DNA of 64,000 nt from Massilia sp. Mn16-1_5 (GTDB taxonomy: Bacteria; Pseudomonadota; Gammaproteobacteria; Burkholderiales; Burkholderiaceae_D), in the NCBI RefSeq assembly GCF_004798585.1, contig NZ_PPXQ01000018.1, forward strand, positions 62,001 to 126,000. The letters run 5' to 3'. Both the position numbers and the translations under genes were made by a program. The notes below the pieces were generated by a model. The model was not told the DNA's origin, made no database searches, and was given only the letters and a program-made list of their open reading frames with translations. Below, piece by piece: positions 18,782 to 28,600 of the stretch (within the stretch, counting starts at the first letter, position 1; the number at the start of each line of letters is the position of its first letter).

Positions 18782-19039
18782 TTATTCCGGCTGGATCGAG
18801 ACGAGTGCGGCCTCGAATTTACGCAGGGCGAAAGTCGATTCGCCGACCTTGACGGCGACCGGGCCGCCCGGCAGGCCGCGCTTGAGCATGCGGATGCGTT
18901 CGCCCGGCACGAAGCCCAGTTCCATCAAACGGCGCGCCACGTCCTGGCCTCCCAGTGCGTGTGGCGCGAGGTGGATCACGGTCGCACTCTGCCCGGCCTT
19001 GAGGGCGTCGAGTGTGGTCAAAGTGGGGACGAGAGTCAT
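18782..19039 (-). CDS. feoA: Ferrous iron transport protein A
   Basis: An 85-residue SH3-like cytosolic protein needed for FeoB activity. Conserved features include the segment GGQDVARRLMELGFVPGERIRMLKRG and the basic C-terminal strand VAVKVGESTFALRKFEAALV. The open frame extends 20 codons upstream, but the ATG at 19039 (MTLVPTLTTLDAL) fits the family N-terminus. The gene heads the feo operon, and a Fur-box-like sequence lies about 70-90 bases upstream. Together with bfd and bfr on the other side of the divergent region it forms an iron uptake and storage cluster. Confidence 0.92.
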   Translation of the reverse strand: MTLVPTLTTLDALKAGQSATVIHLAPHALGGQDVARRLMELGFVPGERIRMLKRGLPGGPVAVKVGESTFALRKFEAALVSIQPE

Positions 19040-19106
19040 GGCGGCGTTCCGGTGTATGGCGCTGATCTGTAGCGCTGATGAGACAGATACTAGCATCATA
19101 AACCTA

Positions 19107-19125
19107 AATGCGAATTATTTCTATT
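19107..19125 (-). promoter_or_regulatory. Fur-box-like operator upstream of feoA
   Basis: AATGCGAATTATTTCTATT agrees with the 19-base Fur consensus form AATGAGAAT-N-ATTCTCATT at 14 of 18 defined positions. It is placed upstream of feoA in the feoA/bfd divergent region. Iron-dependent repression of feo is established in other bacteria and inferred here. Confidence 0.6.
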
Positions 19126-19190
19126 TGCAGCTTTGATCACACGACAAAACCGCTTGCGTTCCTCAAAAACTTTCCGCAGAATAGAACACG

Positions 19191-19209
19191 AATGAGAACG
19201 ATTCTCATT
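19191..19209 (+). promoter_or_regulatory. Fur box upstream of bfd
   Basis: A perfect inverted repeat AATGAGAA-CGA-TTCTCATT, the classical Fur-box form, 43 bases before the bfd start. Fur-Fe(II) binding here would derepress bfd under iron starvation. Confidence 0.8.
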
Positions 19210-19251
19210 ATTCGAGTGACAACTCGGCCGACAACTTCAGGGACCGCTGCA

Positions 19252-19464
19252 ATGATCGTCTGTGTCTGCAACAACATCTCCGACCGTGAAATCCGCCAGG
19301 CGGTCGACCTCGGCATCACCTCCATCGCCGCCCTGCGCGCCGAACTGGGCCTCGGCACCGACTGCGGCAAGTGCATCAGCTACGCCCGCGAAGTGCTGCA
19401 CGAAGCACTCGACAGCAAGACCGTAGTCACCGAACTGAGCTTCCGCGCCTCCCAGCCGGCCTGA
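19252..19464 (+). CDS. bfd: Bacterioferritin-associated ferredoxin
   Basis: A 70-residue [2Fe-2S] protein that donates electrons to bacterioferritin to release stored iron. Four cluster ligands are visible: C4 and C6 in MIVCVCNN, and C38 and C41 in DCGKC, in the Bfd arrangement. The frame is open upstream, but the conserved N-terminus begins at the ATG at 19252. A perfect Fur box lies in the promoter region, fitting induction on iron starvation. bfr follows 94 bases later with its own possible -10 (TATGAT at 19520), and an 8-base hairpin without T-run lies between them. Confidence 0.95.
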   Translation: MIVCVCNNISDREIRQAVDLGITSIAALRAELGLGTDCGKCISYAREVLHEALDSKTVVTELSFRASQPA

Positions 19465-19558
19465 TCCGGCCTTCCGCTTTGCGCGGCAGGTTTCTGCCGC
19501 GTGCCCCTTCGCGCTTTGCTATGATTGTGGCAACGCACAACCAACAACAAGGCACATC

Positions 19559-20029
19559 ATGAAGGGCGATCCCAACGTCATCCGGCTGCTCAACGCGCAG
19601 CTGACCAACGAGCTCACCGCCGTCAACCAGTACTTCCTGCACGCGCGGATGTACCGCCACTGGGGCTTCTTCAAGCTCGGCAAGAAGGAATACGACGAAT
19701 CGATCGGCGAAATGAAGCACGCCGACAAGCTGATCGACCGCATCCTGATGCTCGACGGCCTGCCCAACCTGCAGGCCCTGCACAAGCTCCTGATCGGCGA
19801 GAACACCGAAGAGATGCTGGCCGCCGATTTAAAACTCGAGCGCGCCGCCCAGATCACGGTCAAGGAAGGCATCGCCGCCGCCGAAGCGGCCGCCGACTAC
19901 GTCTCGCGCGACCTGCTCTTGATGATCCTCGAAGACACCGAAGAGCACATCGAGTGGCTCGAGACCCAGCTCGACCTGATCGTCAAAGTCGGGATCCAGA
20001 ACTACCTGCAGAGCCAGATGGTCGAGTAA
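19559..20029 (+). CDS. bfr: Bacterioferritin
   Basis: A 156-residue heme-containing ferritin subunit; 24 subunits form the iron storage shell. It starts [15 protein letters not shown] as in E. coli Bfr. The ferroxidase ligands E18 (TNELT), E51 and H54 (GEMKHAD) are present, the axial heme ligand M52 is present, and the C-terminal [18 protein letters not shown] holds the remaining Glu and His ligands. AAGG lies about ten bases before the start. The gene acts with bfd immediately upstream, and with the divergent feo operon across the intergenic region. Confidence 0.97.
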   Translation: MKGDPNVIRLLNAQLTNELTAVNQYFLHARMYRHWGFFKLGKKEYDESIGEMKHADKLIDRILMLDGLPNLQALHKLLIGENTEEMLAADLKLERAAQITVKEGIAAAEAAADYVSRDLLLMILEDTEEHIEWLETQLDLIVKVGIQNYLQSQMVE

Positions 20030-20049
20030 GGTTCACCGGACGGCGGCGT

Positions 20050-21708
20050 TCATTTTCCGCCGCCGTCCTGCTCCACCCACACCGGGGCCGACCACAGGAT
20101 GTTGCCGTCGGCCTGAATCACCTTCGCATAATAGAAATGCGCCCCCGGCGTGGGCGTGAAGCTTGCCGTCGCTGTGCCGGCCAGCTGCGTCACGGTCCCG
20201 TTCCGTCCCGGCACCCCTTCCATGATCGCCACCGAGGCCACCTGCTTGCCCGCCGTGCTGGCAAAGTGCGCCACCAGGTTCAAGGGGCCGCTGTTTTTAA
20301 AACGCTCGCCCATCATGCGGCCGTTCGCGGTCAGGACCAGTTGCGAACCCTTGTCCATGGTCGCGAACACGCGCCGGGCCTTCAGCGCTTCGACAAAGCT
20401 GTCGCGGTTCAGGGGCATGCCGCCCGGGATCAGTACGCCGGTGCGGTTCGTATAGGCCGTGCCCCAGTTGGCGCAGTGGTTGTCCTGGTTGGTGCTGAAG
20501 GCAACGTGGTAACCCGCTTCCAACACCTTGTTGCAGGCCAGCTCGAAGTTGCTGCGCCGGGTTTCCCCTTCCTTGTCGTTGACGGAAAAGGCGGTGCTGT
20601 TGACCACTTCGCACAAGGCCATGGCCGCGTCGCCGTCGGGCGTATAGCCGAAGGCAGTGCCGTTCACCATGAACTGCCCGGTCTGCGACGGATGATTGAA
20701 CTGGCCGACCCAGCCACGCTCGCGCATCAGCGTGTACAAGGCGGCGTAATCGCTGCGCGGCGTGACGACATCGGCCAGCAACTCGCCTTTCCCATTCTTT
20801 TCCCAACCCAGCAGCTGGTCGCTATTAAAAATGTTGACGTGGCCGCCCTTGTTGATGACGCCCCACTCCATGCCGTAGACGGCGAGGAAGTCCGGGTGCG
20901 CGGCGTTGAAGCTACTAGCCGTGTCCAGGCCCTTGCGGTACAGCGCTTTCGCGGCAGCCGGGTCGGCATTGAGTTCGGTGCCATCGGAACCGTCGTACAT
21001 GTGGTTGTGTTCGGAGGCGACGAGAATGTCGAGGCCGTGATTCCTGGCGTAGGAAAAGGCGGCGTCGGGCCCATATTTGGCCGTCAGCGGATCCTGGGCA
21101 CCCTTGCAATCGGTGAGCTCGGCGCCACCGTCGCTGTGGTTGGTCTGGCTGTGCAGGTTGCCCAGATAAACGGTATAGGGCAGCGCGCCGGTCGCGGGCG
21201 CGGCACCCGGCTGACGCAGGGCGCCAGTCGGCAGCGGTGCGAAGGGCGGCAGCACCGGCGATTGCGGCGGTCCGACCTCGATCTGCCAGTGTTGTTCGTG
21301 CACGTCGTTCGAGGGGGCGCCGGCCTGCGCATCGCGGCTGGCGGCGCGCAGGCGCACCTGGTAGAGGCCGGCGGCCAGCTTGCCGGTATCCTGGCCGGAC
21401 CAGGCAACCGGTACCGACACCGGTCCGCTAGTCAGCGCCGTACTGCCCTGCCAGCGGCGCACGACGCGCTGCTTCGGATCGATCAGTTCCAGCTGCCAGT
21501 CGACGAGCTGCGCCTGGCGCGCATTCGGATAATCGAAGGAGAGCGTGAAGGTACGCGCCTCCCCTTTCGCAGGGTCCGGCGCGCGGTAAGGCGCATGCAG
21601 GGTGGCTTCGAATTCGCTGTGTTCGTCGATGGCCGCAAAGGCGCCGGGAGCGCAGCAGCACAGCAGAATCAAAGCGAGCTTGGAGGGGGTATGGAGAAAG
21701 GTTTTCAT
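20050..21708 (-). CDS. Secreted DUF3604/PHP-type metal-dependent hydrolase
   Basis: A 552-residue exported protein with signal peptide LALILLCCCAPGAFA (cleavage near residue 25). A beta-rich N-terminal region (30-165) precedes a PHP-like metal-binding domain: GNLHSQTNHSDGG near 185, SEHNHMYDG near 235, the FNHPSQTGQF segment near 340 and STNQDNH near 408. These His/Asp clusters match the DUF3604 family, related to PHP phosphoesterases; substrate is unknown. It is the last gene after the glucan synthase and Tsx-like genes, separated from them by 106 bases holding a good -10 (TATAAT, complement of 21773-21778), so it may also be transcribed separately. A role in processing exported glucan or its phosphoester substituents is only a guess. 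Confidence 0.8.
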   Translation of the reverse strand: MKTFLHTPSKLALILLCCCAPGAFAAIDEHSEFEATLHAPYRAPDPAKGEARTFTLSFDYPNARQAQLVDWQLELIDPKQRVVRRWQGSTALTSGPVSVPVAWSGQDTGKLAAGLYQVRLRAASRDAQAGAPSNDVHEQHWQIEVGPPQSPVLPPFAPLPTGALRQPGAAPATGALPYTVYLGNLHSQTNHSDGGAELTDCKGAQDPLTAKYGPDAAFSYARNHGLDILVASEHNHMYDGSDGTELNADPAAAKALYRKGLDTASSFNAAHPDFLAVYGMEWGVINKGGHVNIFNSDQLLGWEKNGKGELLADVVTPRSDYAALYTLMRERGWVGQFNHPSQTGQFMVNGTAFGYTPDGDAAMALCEVVNSTAFSVNDKEGETRRSNFELACNKVLEAGYHVAFSTNQDNHCANWGTAYTNRTGVLIPGGMPLNRDSFVEALKARRVFATMDKGSQLVLTANGRMMGERFKNSGPLNLVAHFASTAGKQVASVAIMEGVPGRNGTVTQLAGTATASFTPTPGAHFYYAKVIQADGNILWSAPVWVEQDGGGK

Positions 21709-21814
21709 GATGCAATTGTTGCAACTGCATCATGAAGAGCCCTTGCGCCAGATGGCGCATTAGTTGCTAATAATTATATCTTTTTTGATAAAAAGACAGC
21801 CTGCTGCGTCCGGC

Positions 21815-22672
21815 TCAGAAATGGTATTCGGCGCGCACCATCGGCGTGCTGGCGCGCTGGCCGCGCCCGCCCGTGGTTGCGCGCGTGTTGCCGAACTTGT
21901 TGTTCCAGAACTGGTACTCGAGGCCGACGCGGAAGCGGTTCTTCGGCTGGCCGAAGTGCGAACCCAGGTCGTACATCAGCGCCATGTCGATGTTGGTCTC
22001 GGCGCCGGTGCCGTTGCCCACTTCGTCCTCGCCCTTGGCGGCGATGAACATGCCGTAACCCTCGAAGGAGAGGCGCTCGGCCACCGGAATGCCCCAGGTC
22101 ACCGACAACGCGGGATGGGTGTTGTAGGTGTAGCGGCCGTTCACGTTCGAGATCGGAGGAAACGCGCCGCTCGGCGCATTCGATTCGCGCAGCACCAGCA
22201 GGCTCGTGTTCAGGAAGCCCGGTACGTCCCACATCAGGGTCGGGCCGGCCACCAGCATGCGCTTGCGCGAGTTGTAGCCGACGTCGTTCTTCGTGTTCCA
22301 GTCGAAGCCGAAGGTGAGGCCGACACCCTTCACCGGACCGTAGCGCATCTCGGTGCCGCGCAGGGCGCCGATGTCGAGCGTGTGGCGGTAGACGACATAC
22401 GCTTCCTGCGCGCCTTCGCTTTGCGTCAGCGAGGCCGGGTCGGTCTCGTCCGACTGCAGCAGGTCGACGTTGAAGAAGTTGCTGCCGTATTTGTAGCCGC
22501 TGGCGTGGGTCAGCGCGAAGATGTGCTTCTTGATGTGCTCGGGATTAAAGGGCTCGGCGAAGCGGGTGCCGTAGCGCCAGCTGATCGAGGTATCGCTCCA
22601 GTCGGCGGCGCCGGCGGCGGCGCAGGAGAGCAGCAAGGTGGCGCAGGCGGCCAGTTGGATTTTCTTGGTCAT
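21815..22672 (-). CDS. Tsx/OmpK-like outer membrane channel protein
   Basis: A 285-residue outer-membrane beta-barrel with signal peptide (MTKKIQLAACATLLLSCAAAGA) and a mature start at ADWSDTSISWRYG. Alternating aromatic/polar strands run throughout, and the chain ends in a terminal Phe (RAEYHF), the usual BAM signal. Segments such as FALTHASGYKYGSNFFNVDLLQSD and GLEYQFWNNKFGN recall outer envelope proteins grouped with the nucleoside-channel Tsx family. The start codon overlaps the stop of the giant glucan synthase gene in an ATGA, so the two are translationally coupled. That makes a role in passage of oligosaccharides plausible, though nucleoside transport is the family default. Confidence 0.75.
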   Translation of the reverse strand: MTKKIQLAACATLLLSCAAAGAADWSDTSISWRYGTRFAEPFNPEHIKKHIFALTHASGYKYGSNFFNVDLLQSDETDPASLTQSEGAQEAYVVYRHTLDIGALRGTEMRYGPVKGVGLTFGFDWNTKNDVGYNSRKRMLVAGPTLMWDVPGFLNTSLLVLRESNAPSGAFPPISNVNGRYTYNTHPALSVTWGIPVAERLSFEGYGMFIAAKGEDEVGNGTGAETNIDMALMYDLGSHFGQPKNRFRVGLEYQFWNNKFGNTRATTGGRGQRASTPMVRAEYHF

Positions 22673-25600
22673 GTAATCGTTTTCGACTGAGGTTGTTCGC
22701 GTATCGCCAGGGCGGGTTCGTGCCGGCGCACGACGTGCAGCTCGACGCGGTGGGCTTGGCCATCGTCCAGCAGCTGCAGCGTGTCGCCGCCGACCTCGAC
22801 GCCATCGATCCGCAGCGCGGGGCTGTCGGCCACGCGCACATCGATGTCGTAGCGGGTGGCGCGGTAGCGGTACTGCAGGCGAAAGCCCGGCCAGCCGCGC
22901 GGCAGCTGCGGCGCCAGCACCAGCCGTTCGCCGATGCGTTCGATGCCGAGCAGCGATTCGACGACCAGCCGGTACATCCATCCGGCAGAGCCAGTGTACC
23001 AGCTCCAGCCTCCGCGCCCAATATGCGGCGCGGCCGCCATCACGTCGCCCGCGACCACATAGGGTTCGAGCCGGTAGCGTGCGCAGTCTTCCCGCGTGGC
23101 CGCCAGGCGCACCGGATTGAGCATGTCGAACAGCTCCCAGGCACGGTCCACATTGCCCATGCGCGCAAAGGCCATCGCGCACCACAGCGCCGCGTGGGTG
23201 GCCTGGCCACCGTTGTCGCGCAGCCCCGGCGCATAGGCGCGCAGGCTGCCCGGATGCAGGCTGCCGGCCTCGAAGGGCGGATCGAGCAGGCGCACCAGGC
23301 GCGACTCCGGCCACACCAGGTGGGTGTCGACGGCCGCCATGGCGCTCGCCGCGCGCTCCGGCCCGGCGGCGCCCGAGAGCACGCTCCAGCTCTGCGACAC
23401 CAGGTCGATGCGGCATTCGCCACTCTCCTTCGAGCCGAGCGGGGTGCCGTCGTCGAACCAGGCGCGCCGGTACCACTCGCCGTCCCAGGCGTGATGCTCG
23501 AGCTGGGTGCCGAGGGCGGTGGCGGCGGCGCGGCAAGTGATGGCGAAGCCGTAGTCGGCGCGGCGCTCCGCCAGCTCGGCGAAGCGGCTCAACACCTCGA
23601 TCATGAAGAAGCCGAGCCAGACGCTTTCACCCCGCCCTTTCGACCCGACGCGGTCCAGGCCATCGTTCCAGTCGCCGCCGCCGATCAGGGGCAGGCCGTG
23701 TTCGCCGAAGCGCAGGCTGTGGCGGATCGCGCGCACGCAATGCTCGTACAGGTCGCCGCGTTGTTCGGATGTGCGCGGTACGTCGAAATAGGACTCTTCT
23801 CCGAATTCCAGCGCCCGTCCCTCCAGGTAGGGCACGGACTCGCCCAGCACGGCAAGGTCTCCGGTGGCGCGGATGTAGCGGCAGGTGGCCAGCGGCAGCC
23901 ACAACAAATCGTCCGAGCAGCGCGTTCGCACGCCGCCATTGGCCGGCGGATGCCACCAGTGCTGGACGTCGCCTTCGACGAACTGGTGCGCGGCGCACAG
24001 CAGCAGGTGCTCGCGCAGCAGTTGCGGCCGCGTGTGCACCAGCGCCATCGCATCCTGCAGCTGGTCGCGGAAACCATAGGCGCCGCCCGACTGATAATAG
24101 GCGCTGCGCGCCCACATGCGGCAGGCCAGGGTCTGGTACACGAGCCAGCCGTTGGCGAGAACGTCGAGCGCCGGGTCGGGCGTGTCGATGCGCACGGCGC
24201 CGAGGGTCTCGTCCCAGTACGCGTGCACCTCGCTGAGTGCCGCCTGCGCCTGCGCCCCGCCCGCGTGGCTTCGAGCGATGTCGCCGTCGCCGGCACCCAG
24301 CATGAACACCAGCTCCTTCTGCTCGCCCGGCGCCAGCTCGAACACGAGCTGCAGCGCCGCGCAGGGATCGATGGCCGCGCCCTTGCTGCCGGACAGACCA
24401 ACACGCTGCAGGGCCTGCGGCCGGCCGAGGTGGCCGCCGCGCCCGATGAATTCCATGCGGTCGCAGGTAAAGGCGGTGTCCGGCGCATCGAGGTGGAAGA
24501 AGGCGCTGTGCTCTCCGCTCCAGGCATTGCGGGCGACCAGGGCGCCGCTGAGCGGATCGCGTTCGGTGACGACATGCATGCTCGAGGTAGCGCGCAACTC
24601 CCCCAGCACCCACTCGACGTAGCCGGTGGCCGACAGGCGCCGCGGCAGCGGACTGTCGTTGCGCACCCGCAGGACGCTGTACTTGATCGGCGCATCGATC
24701 GCGACGAACTGCGTCAGCTCGGAATGGATGCCGTGCGCCGCGTGCTCGAAGACGCTGTAGCCGAAGCCGTGGCGCGCCAGGTAGCCGCCGCCCGAGGGCG
24801 CCGGCAGCGCCGTCGGCGACCAGACCACGCCGCTGGCCTCGTCGCGCAGATAAAACACTTCGCCGCCGCGGTCGCTGACCGGATCGTTTTCCCAGGGCGT
24901 CAGGCGCAGCGCGTGGGCATTGCCGCTCCAGGTATAGGCCTGGCCGCTTTCGGAGACGACCGAGCCGAATGCGGGACTGGCCAGCACATTGGTCCAGGGC
25001 GCCGGCGTCGGGCGGCCAGGTGTAATGCGGATCAGGTATTCGCGGCCGTCCGGGCTGAAGCCGCCGAAGCCGTTGTCGAGCAGGAGGTCGACCGGCATGG
25101 CGATGGATGCGTTCCCGGTATGCGGCGCAGGTTCACGCACCTGCAGCTGCATGCCGGCCGGCGCGGGCGGCGCCGCGCGCTGCAGCTGCTCGGCCAGGCC
25201 GGCGCGTTCGTCCAGCAGCACCACGCGCGCCACCGCCTGCAGCAGGACCTGGTCTTCTTCCGGCACCTGCTCGAACACCTGCAGGTAGATGCCGCCGCTG
25301 CGGTCGAGCAGCTCGGCCGCGATCATCTCCCGCAGTTGCGCGTGCAGCGAACGCGCCGTTTTGACCGGGCTGTCGCTGCACCAGATCACCAGGTCGAATA
25401 TCAAGCCTTTATGGCGGCACCAGGCGTGGGCCGCCAGCAGCTGGCGCGCCAGCGCAAGCCGCGACGCGTCCTGGACCTTGAGCAGCACGATCGGCAAGTC
25501 GCCCGAAATGGCATAGGGCCACAGGCCGGCCTGGCCGCGGGCATGACGCGCAATCAGCGCAGCGTCGGCGCGCAGGGCACGCTGCGGATACAGCACGGCG

Positions 25601-28600
25601 CCGGCCAGACGCGCATACAGCTGGGCGTCGGCCTCGCCCACGTGCAGGGACTGCAGCAGCGCCTGTCCCTGGGCCCAGGCCAGCTCGAACGCGTGGTCGA
25701 CACAGCCGCGCTGCGCATACTTGGCGGCCAGGTGCAGGGCCTCCTCGCGGCTCGGGGCCACGCCCAGCACCATGTCCACCAGCGCCTCCTCCTCCGGGCC
25801 GAGCACGAGCACGCGGCGGATCACCAGCGCCGGGTCCAGCACCGAACCGGCGGCGCCATCCAGCGGCGGCGCGCCCGGCACCAGGGCGGCAGGGAGGGTA
25901 TTGCGCCGGCCGCGGCCCAGAAAATCGGCGCGGCTGGTTTCAAACGAAGCGGTGCCGTCGGTGGCGCCATGCACCGTCATCGCGTTCACCAGCATGAGGG
26001 TGTCCGCGTTCTCCCCGCTCGCGCGGCGCGTGCAGAGGATGGCATTGCGCTCGGCGACGATCTCGCTTTGCACGAACAGCTTGCTGAAGGCGGGGTGGGT
26101 ATCGTCCTGGCCAGGTACCGCCAGTACCGGTTCCGTGTAGCTGGTCAGCTCGATGCGGCGCGGCCGCCCGGACAGGTTCTTGATGCGCATGCGCCGCAGC
26201 TCGGCATCGTCCTCGCGCGCCACCACGATCTCGGTTTCCAGCACGATGCCGTGGTCGCGCCGCCGCAGCTGCACCTTCTCTTCGGCGAACACGGTCTCGT
26301 AGTGCTCGGGCTCGGCCAGCGTCGGCTGCCAGGCGCCGGACCACAGCTCCCCGCTATCGAGATCGCGCAGGTAGCAGAACAGGCCCCAGTCGTCGCAGGT
26401 AGGATCGCTGCGCCAGCGTGTGAGCGCCAGCTCGCCCAAGCGGCTGTAGCCGCCGCCGTCGCTGTTCACCATCACGTGGTAACGCCCATTCGACAGCAAT
26501 TGCAGCTGCGGCGGCGTGCTGCCCGTGCGCGTGACCGAGCGCGCCGGCAACGGCGCTTCCGGCGCACTGCCCTGCACATCGAGCTCGAAGTCGGCGGTCT
26601 CGATCGCGCCGGTTCTCGGCACCGGCTCCTGCAACAGCAACAGCGCCGCGCGCAGCTGCGGGTTTGCTTCGAAACGCGCCTGCATCGGCCGTCCGTGCAG
26701 CAGCGCGGACAGCGCCAGCAAGCCGGCCGCCTGGTGGTCGGCAGCGTAAGCGCGCACGATCGCTTGGCGCTGGCCGCGCGGCAGGCGCGCGCCGGTGTAG
26801 TCGATCGCCTCGTACAGCCCGTAGCGGCCGATGCAACCCAGGGCGGCGATGCGCTCGAGATTGGCGCAGGCCGCCTGCGGCGTCACCATCAGCGCCAGCA
26901 GCGAGGCATACGGCGCCACCACCAGTTCCTCGTTCATGCCGCGCGCCGCACTGGCGCCCGGCATCCCGAAGGCGCGGCGCGCATAGCGCAGGGCGCTATC
27001 GAAACGGTTGCAGACGGAGTCGGACATGCCCCAGGGGATGCCGTGGCGCGCCGCGTAATCGATCTGGGCCCGCACCGCCGCGCGGCAGGTACGGTCGATC
27101 AGGGTGTCGCGGAAGGCCGGCATCACCAGCTGCGGCATCAGGTAGTCGCCCAGCGCCCCATGCGGCGAGAGCAGCAACTGTTCGCTGCCAATCATGCACA
27201 GCTGGCGGCCCAGCGCATGCCAATGCGACGGCGGCAGCCGGCCCTGGGCCACGCCGACGAAACTGGCGAGGCGCGCTTCCGAGGCCAGCAGCGTGCAGGC
27301 GCCTTCCTCCAGGCTGCCGGCGCCGGGGTCGAAGCCGGGCGCCAGCAGGCCTGACTCTGGCTGCAGCAGCAAGCCGAAGTCCATATCGGCGAACGCGCGC
27401 GCAACCTCGGCCAGGGTACCGATCTCGCGCAGGCGTGCCCGCGCCGTGGCGGCGCCTTCTTCCACCATCTGCGCGAGCGCGCGCTCGGCATCGTCCTCGC
27501 TGGCGACGCGCATGGCGAAATAAGCCAGTTCGCGCAGCGTCGGAATGCGCGTCAGGCTGGCGTCCAGCACGTATTCCTGCGCCGCGCGAATCCAGGGGGC
27601 CAGCGCCAGCAGGTCGTCGCGGGCGGCGCGGCAGTCGGCGTCCAGGCGTACCGCCCAGTCGCGCAACGCGTCGTCGGCCTCCTCCGGCAGCGTGGCCAGC
27701 AGCATCGAGGCCGCGCGCACGGCGGCGGCCAGGCAGTCGGCAAGGCCTGGCAGGGTGTCGCCATTACGGCAGCGTTCGGGGACCAATGCATCGCGGCAGG
27801 TCTCCAGTGCCTTTCTCACGACGATCGGCGCTCCCTGCGCGTGTTCTTCGAGTACGTGCAGGGTGGCGCGCATGCCCTCCAATGCGCGTACGCCGGCGAT
27901 CGGCGCATCGAGCAGGCCCTCGAGACCGGTCGCCAGGGTCAGCAGGTGGCCGGCCAGGTTGCCGCTCTCGGTCGTCGATACGCGGGCCGGCTGCAGCGGC
28001 GCCAGGGTACGCGTGTCGTAGGCGCTGCAGAAATGGCCGTGGTGGCGCTCGAGCAGGGCCATGCTCTCGAAGGCGGCGCGTACCCGCGTCAGCACGGTCG
28101 ATTGCGGCACGAAGCCGAAATCCCAGGCCGTCAGGTCGGCCAGCAGCGACAGGCCGATATGGGTCGGCGTGGTCGTGTGCGCGCTTGCCGGCTCCGGGCG
28201 CTCCTGGATGCCGCCTGGCGCCAGCCAGTGCGTATCCGCCGTCACGGCGTCTTCGAAGAAAGCCCAGCTGCGGCGCGCCAACTTCTCCAGGAACTGCGTC
28301 TGTTCCGGCGCCAGGCCGGCCGGCGGGCGCTCATACGGCAGGCTGACCCACCAGGCCACCAGCGGCGACAGGAACCACAGCAAGAACAGCGGCGCCGCCG
28401 CGAACAGGGCGAAGGGGTGGAGGAAGGTCAGCACCACGGCCACGACCACCGCGAACAGGGGCGCGAACCACATGCTGCGCCAAGCCGATTCGACATCGGT
28501 GCTGGAGCGCACCAGGCTCGATGCCTTCCATTGCAGCAGGTGCCGGCGCGAGACCAGCATGCGCCAGCCGGTGCGCGCGATCGCGTGGACGCTGAACCAG

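Noticed and set aside
19485..19506. Hairpin between bfd and bfr as a terminator.
   Set aside because: The stem CGCGGCAG/CTGCCGCG has no T-run; at most a weak attenuator.
21707..21733. Palindrome ATGATGCA-N11-TGCATCAT at the DUF3604 start as an operator.
   Set aside because: It overlaps the start codon and no cognate regulator or second copy is present; support is too weak to list as a feature.
22693..27354. A very long open frame antisense to the glucan synthase gene.
   Set aside because: High-GC codon bias keeps the opposite strand open. The protein is rich in Arg, His, Gln and Ala without recognisable domains, while the minus-strand frame is a full NdvB.
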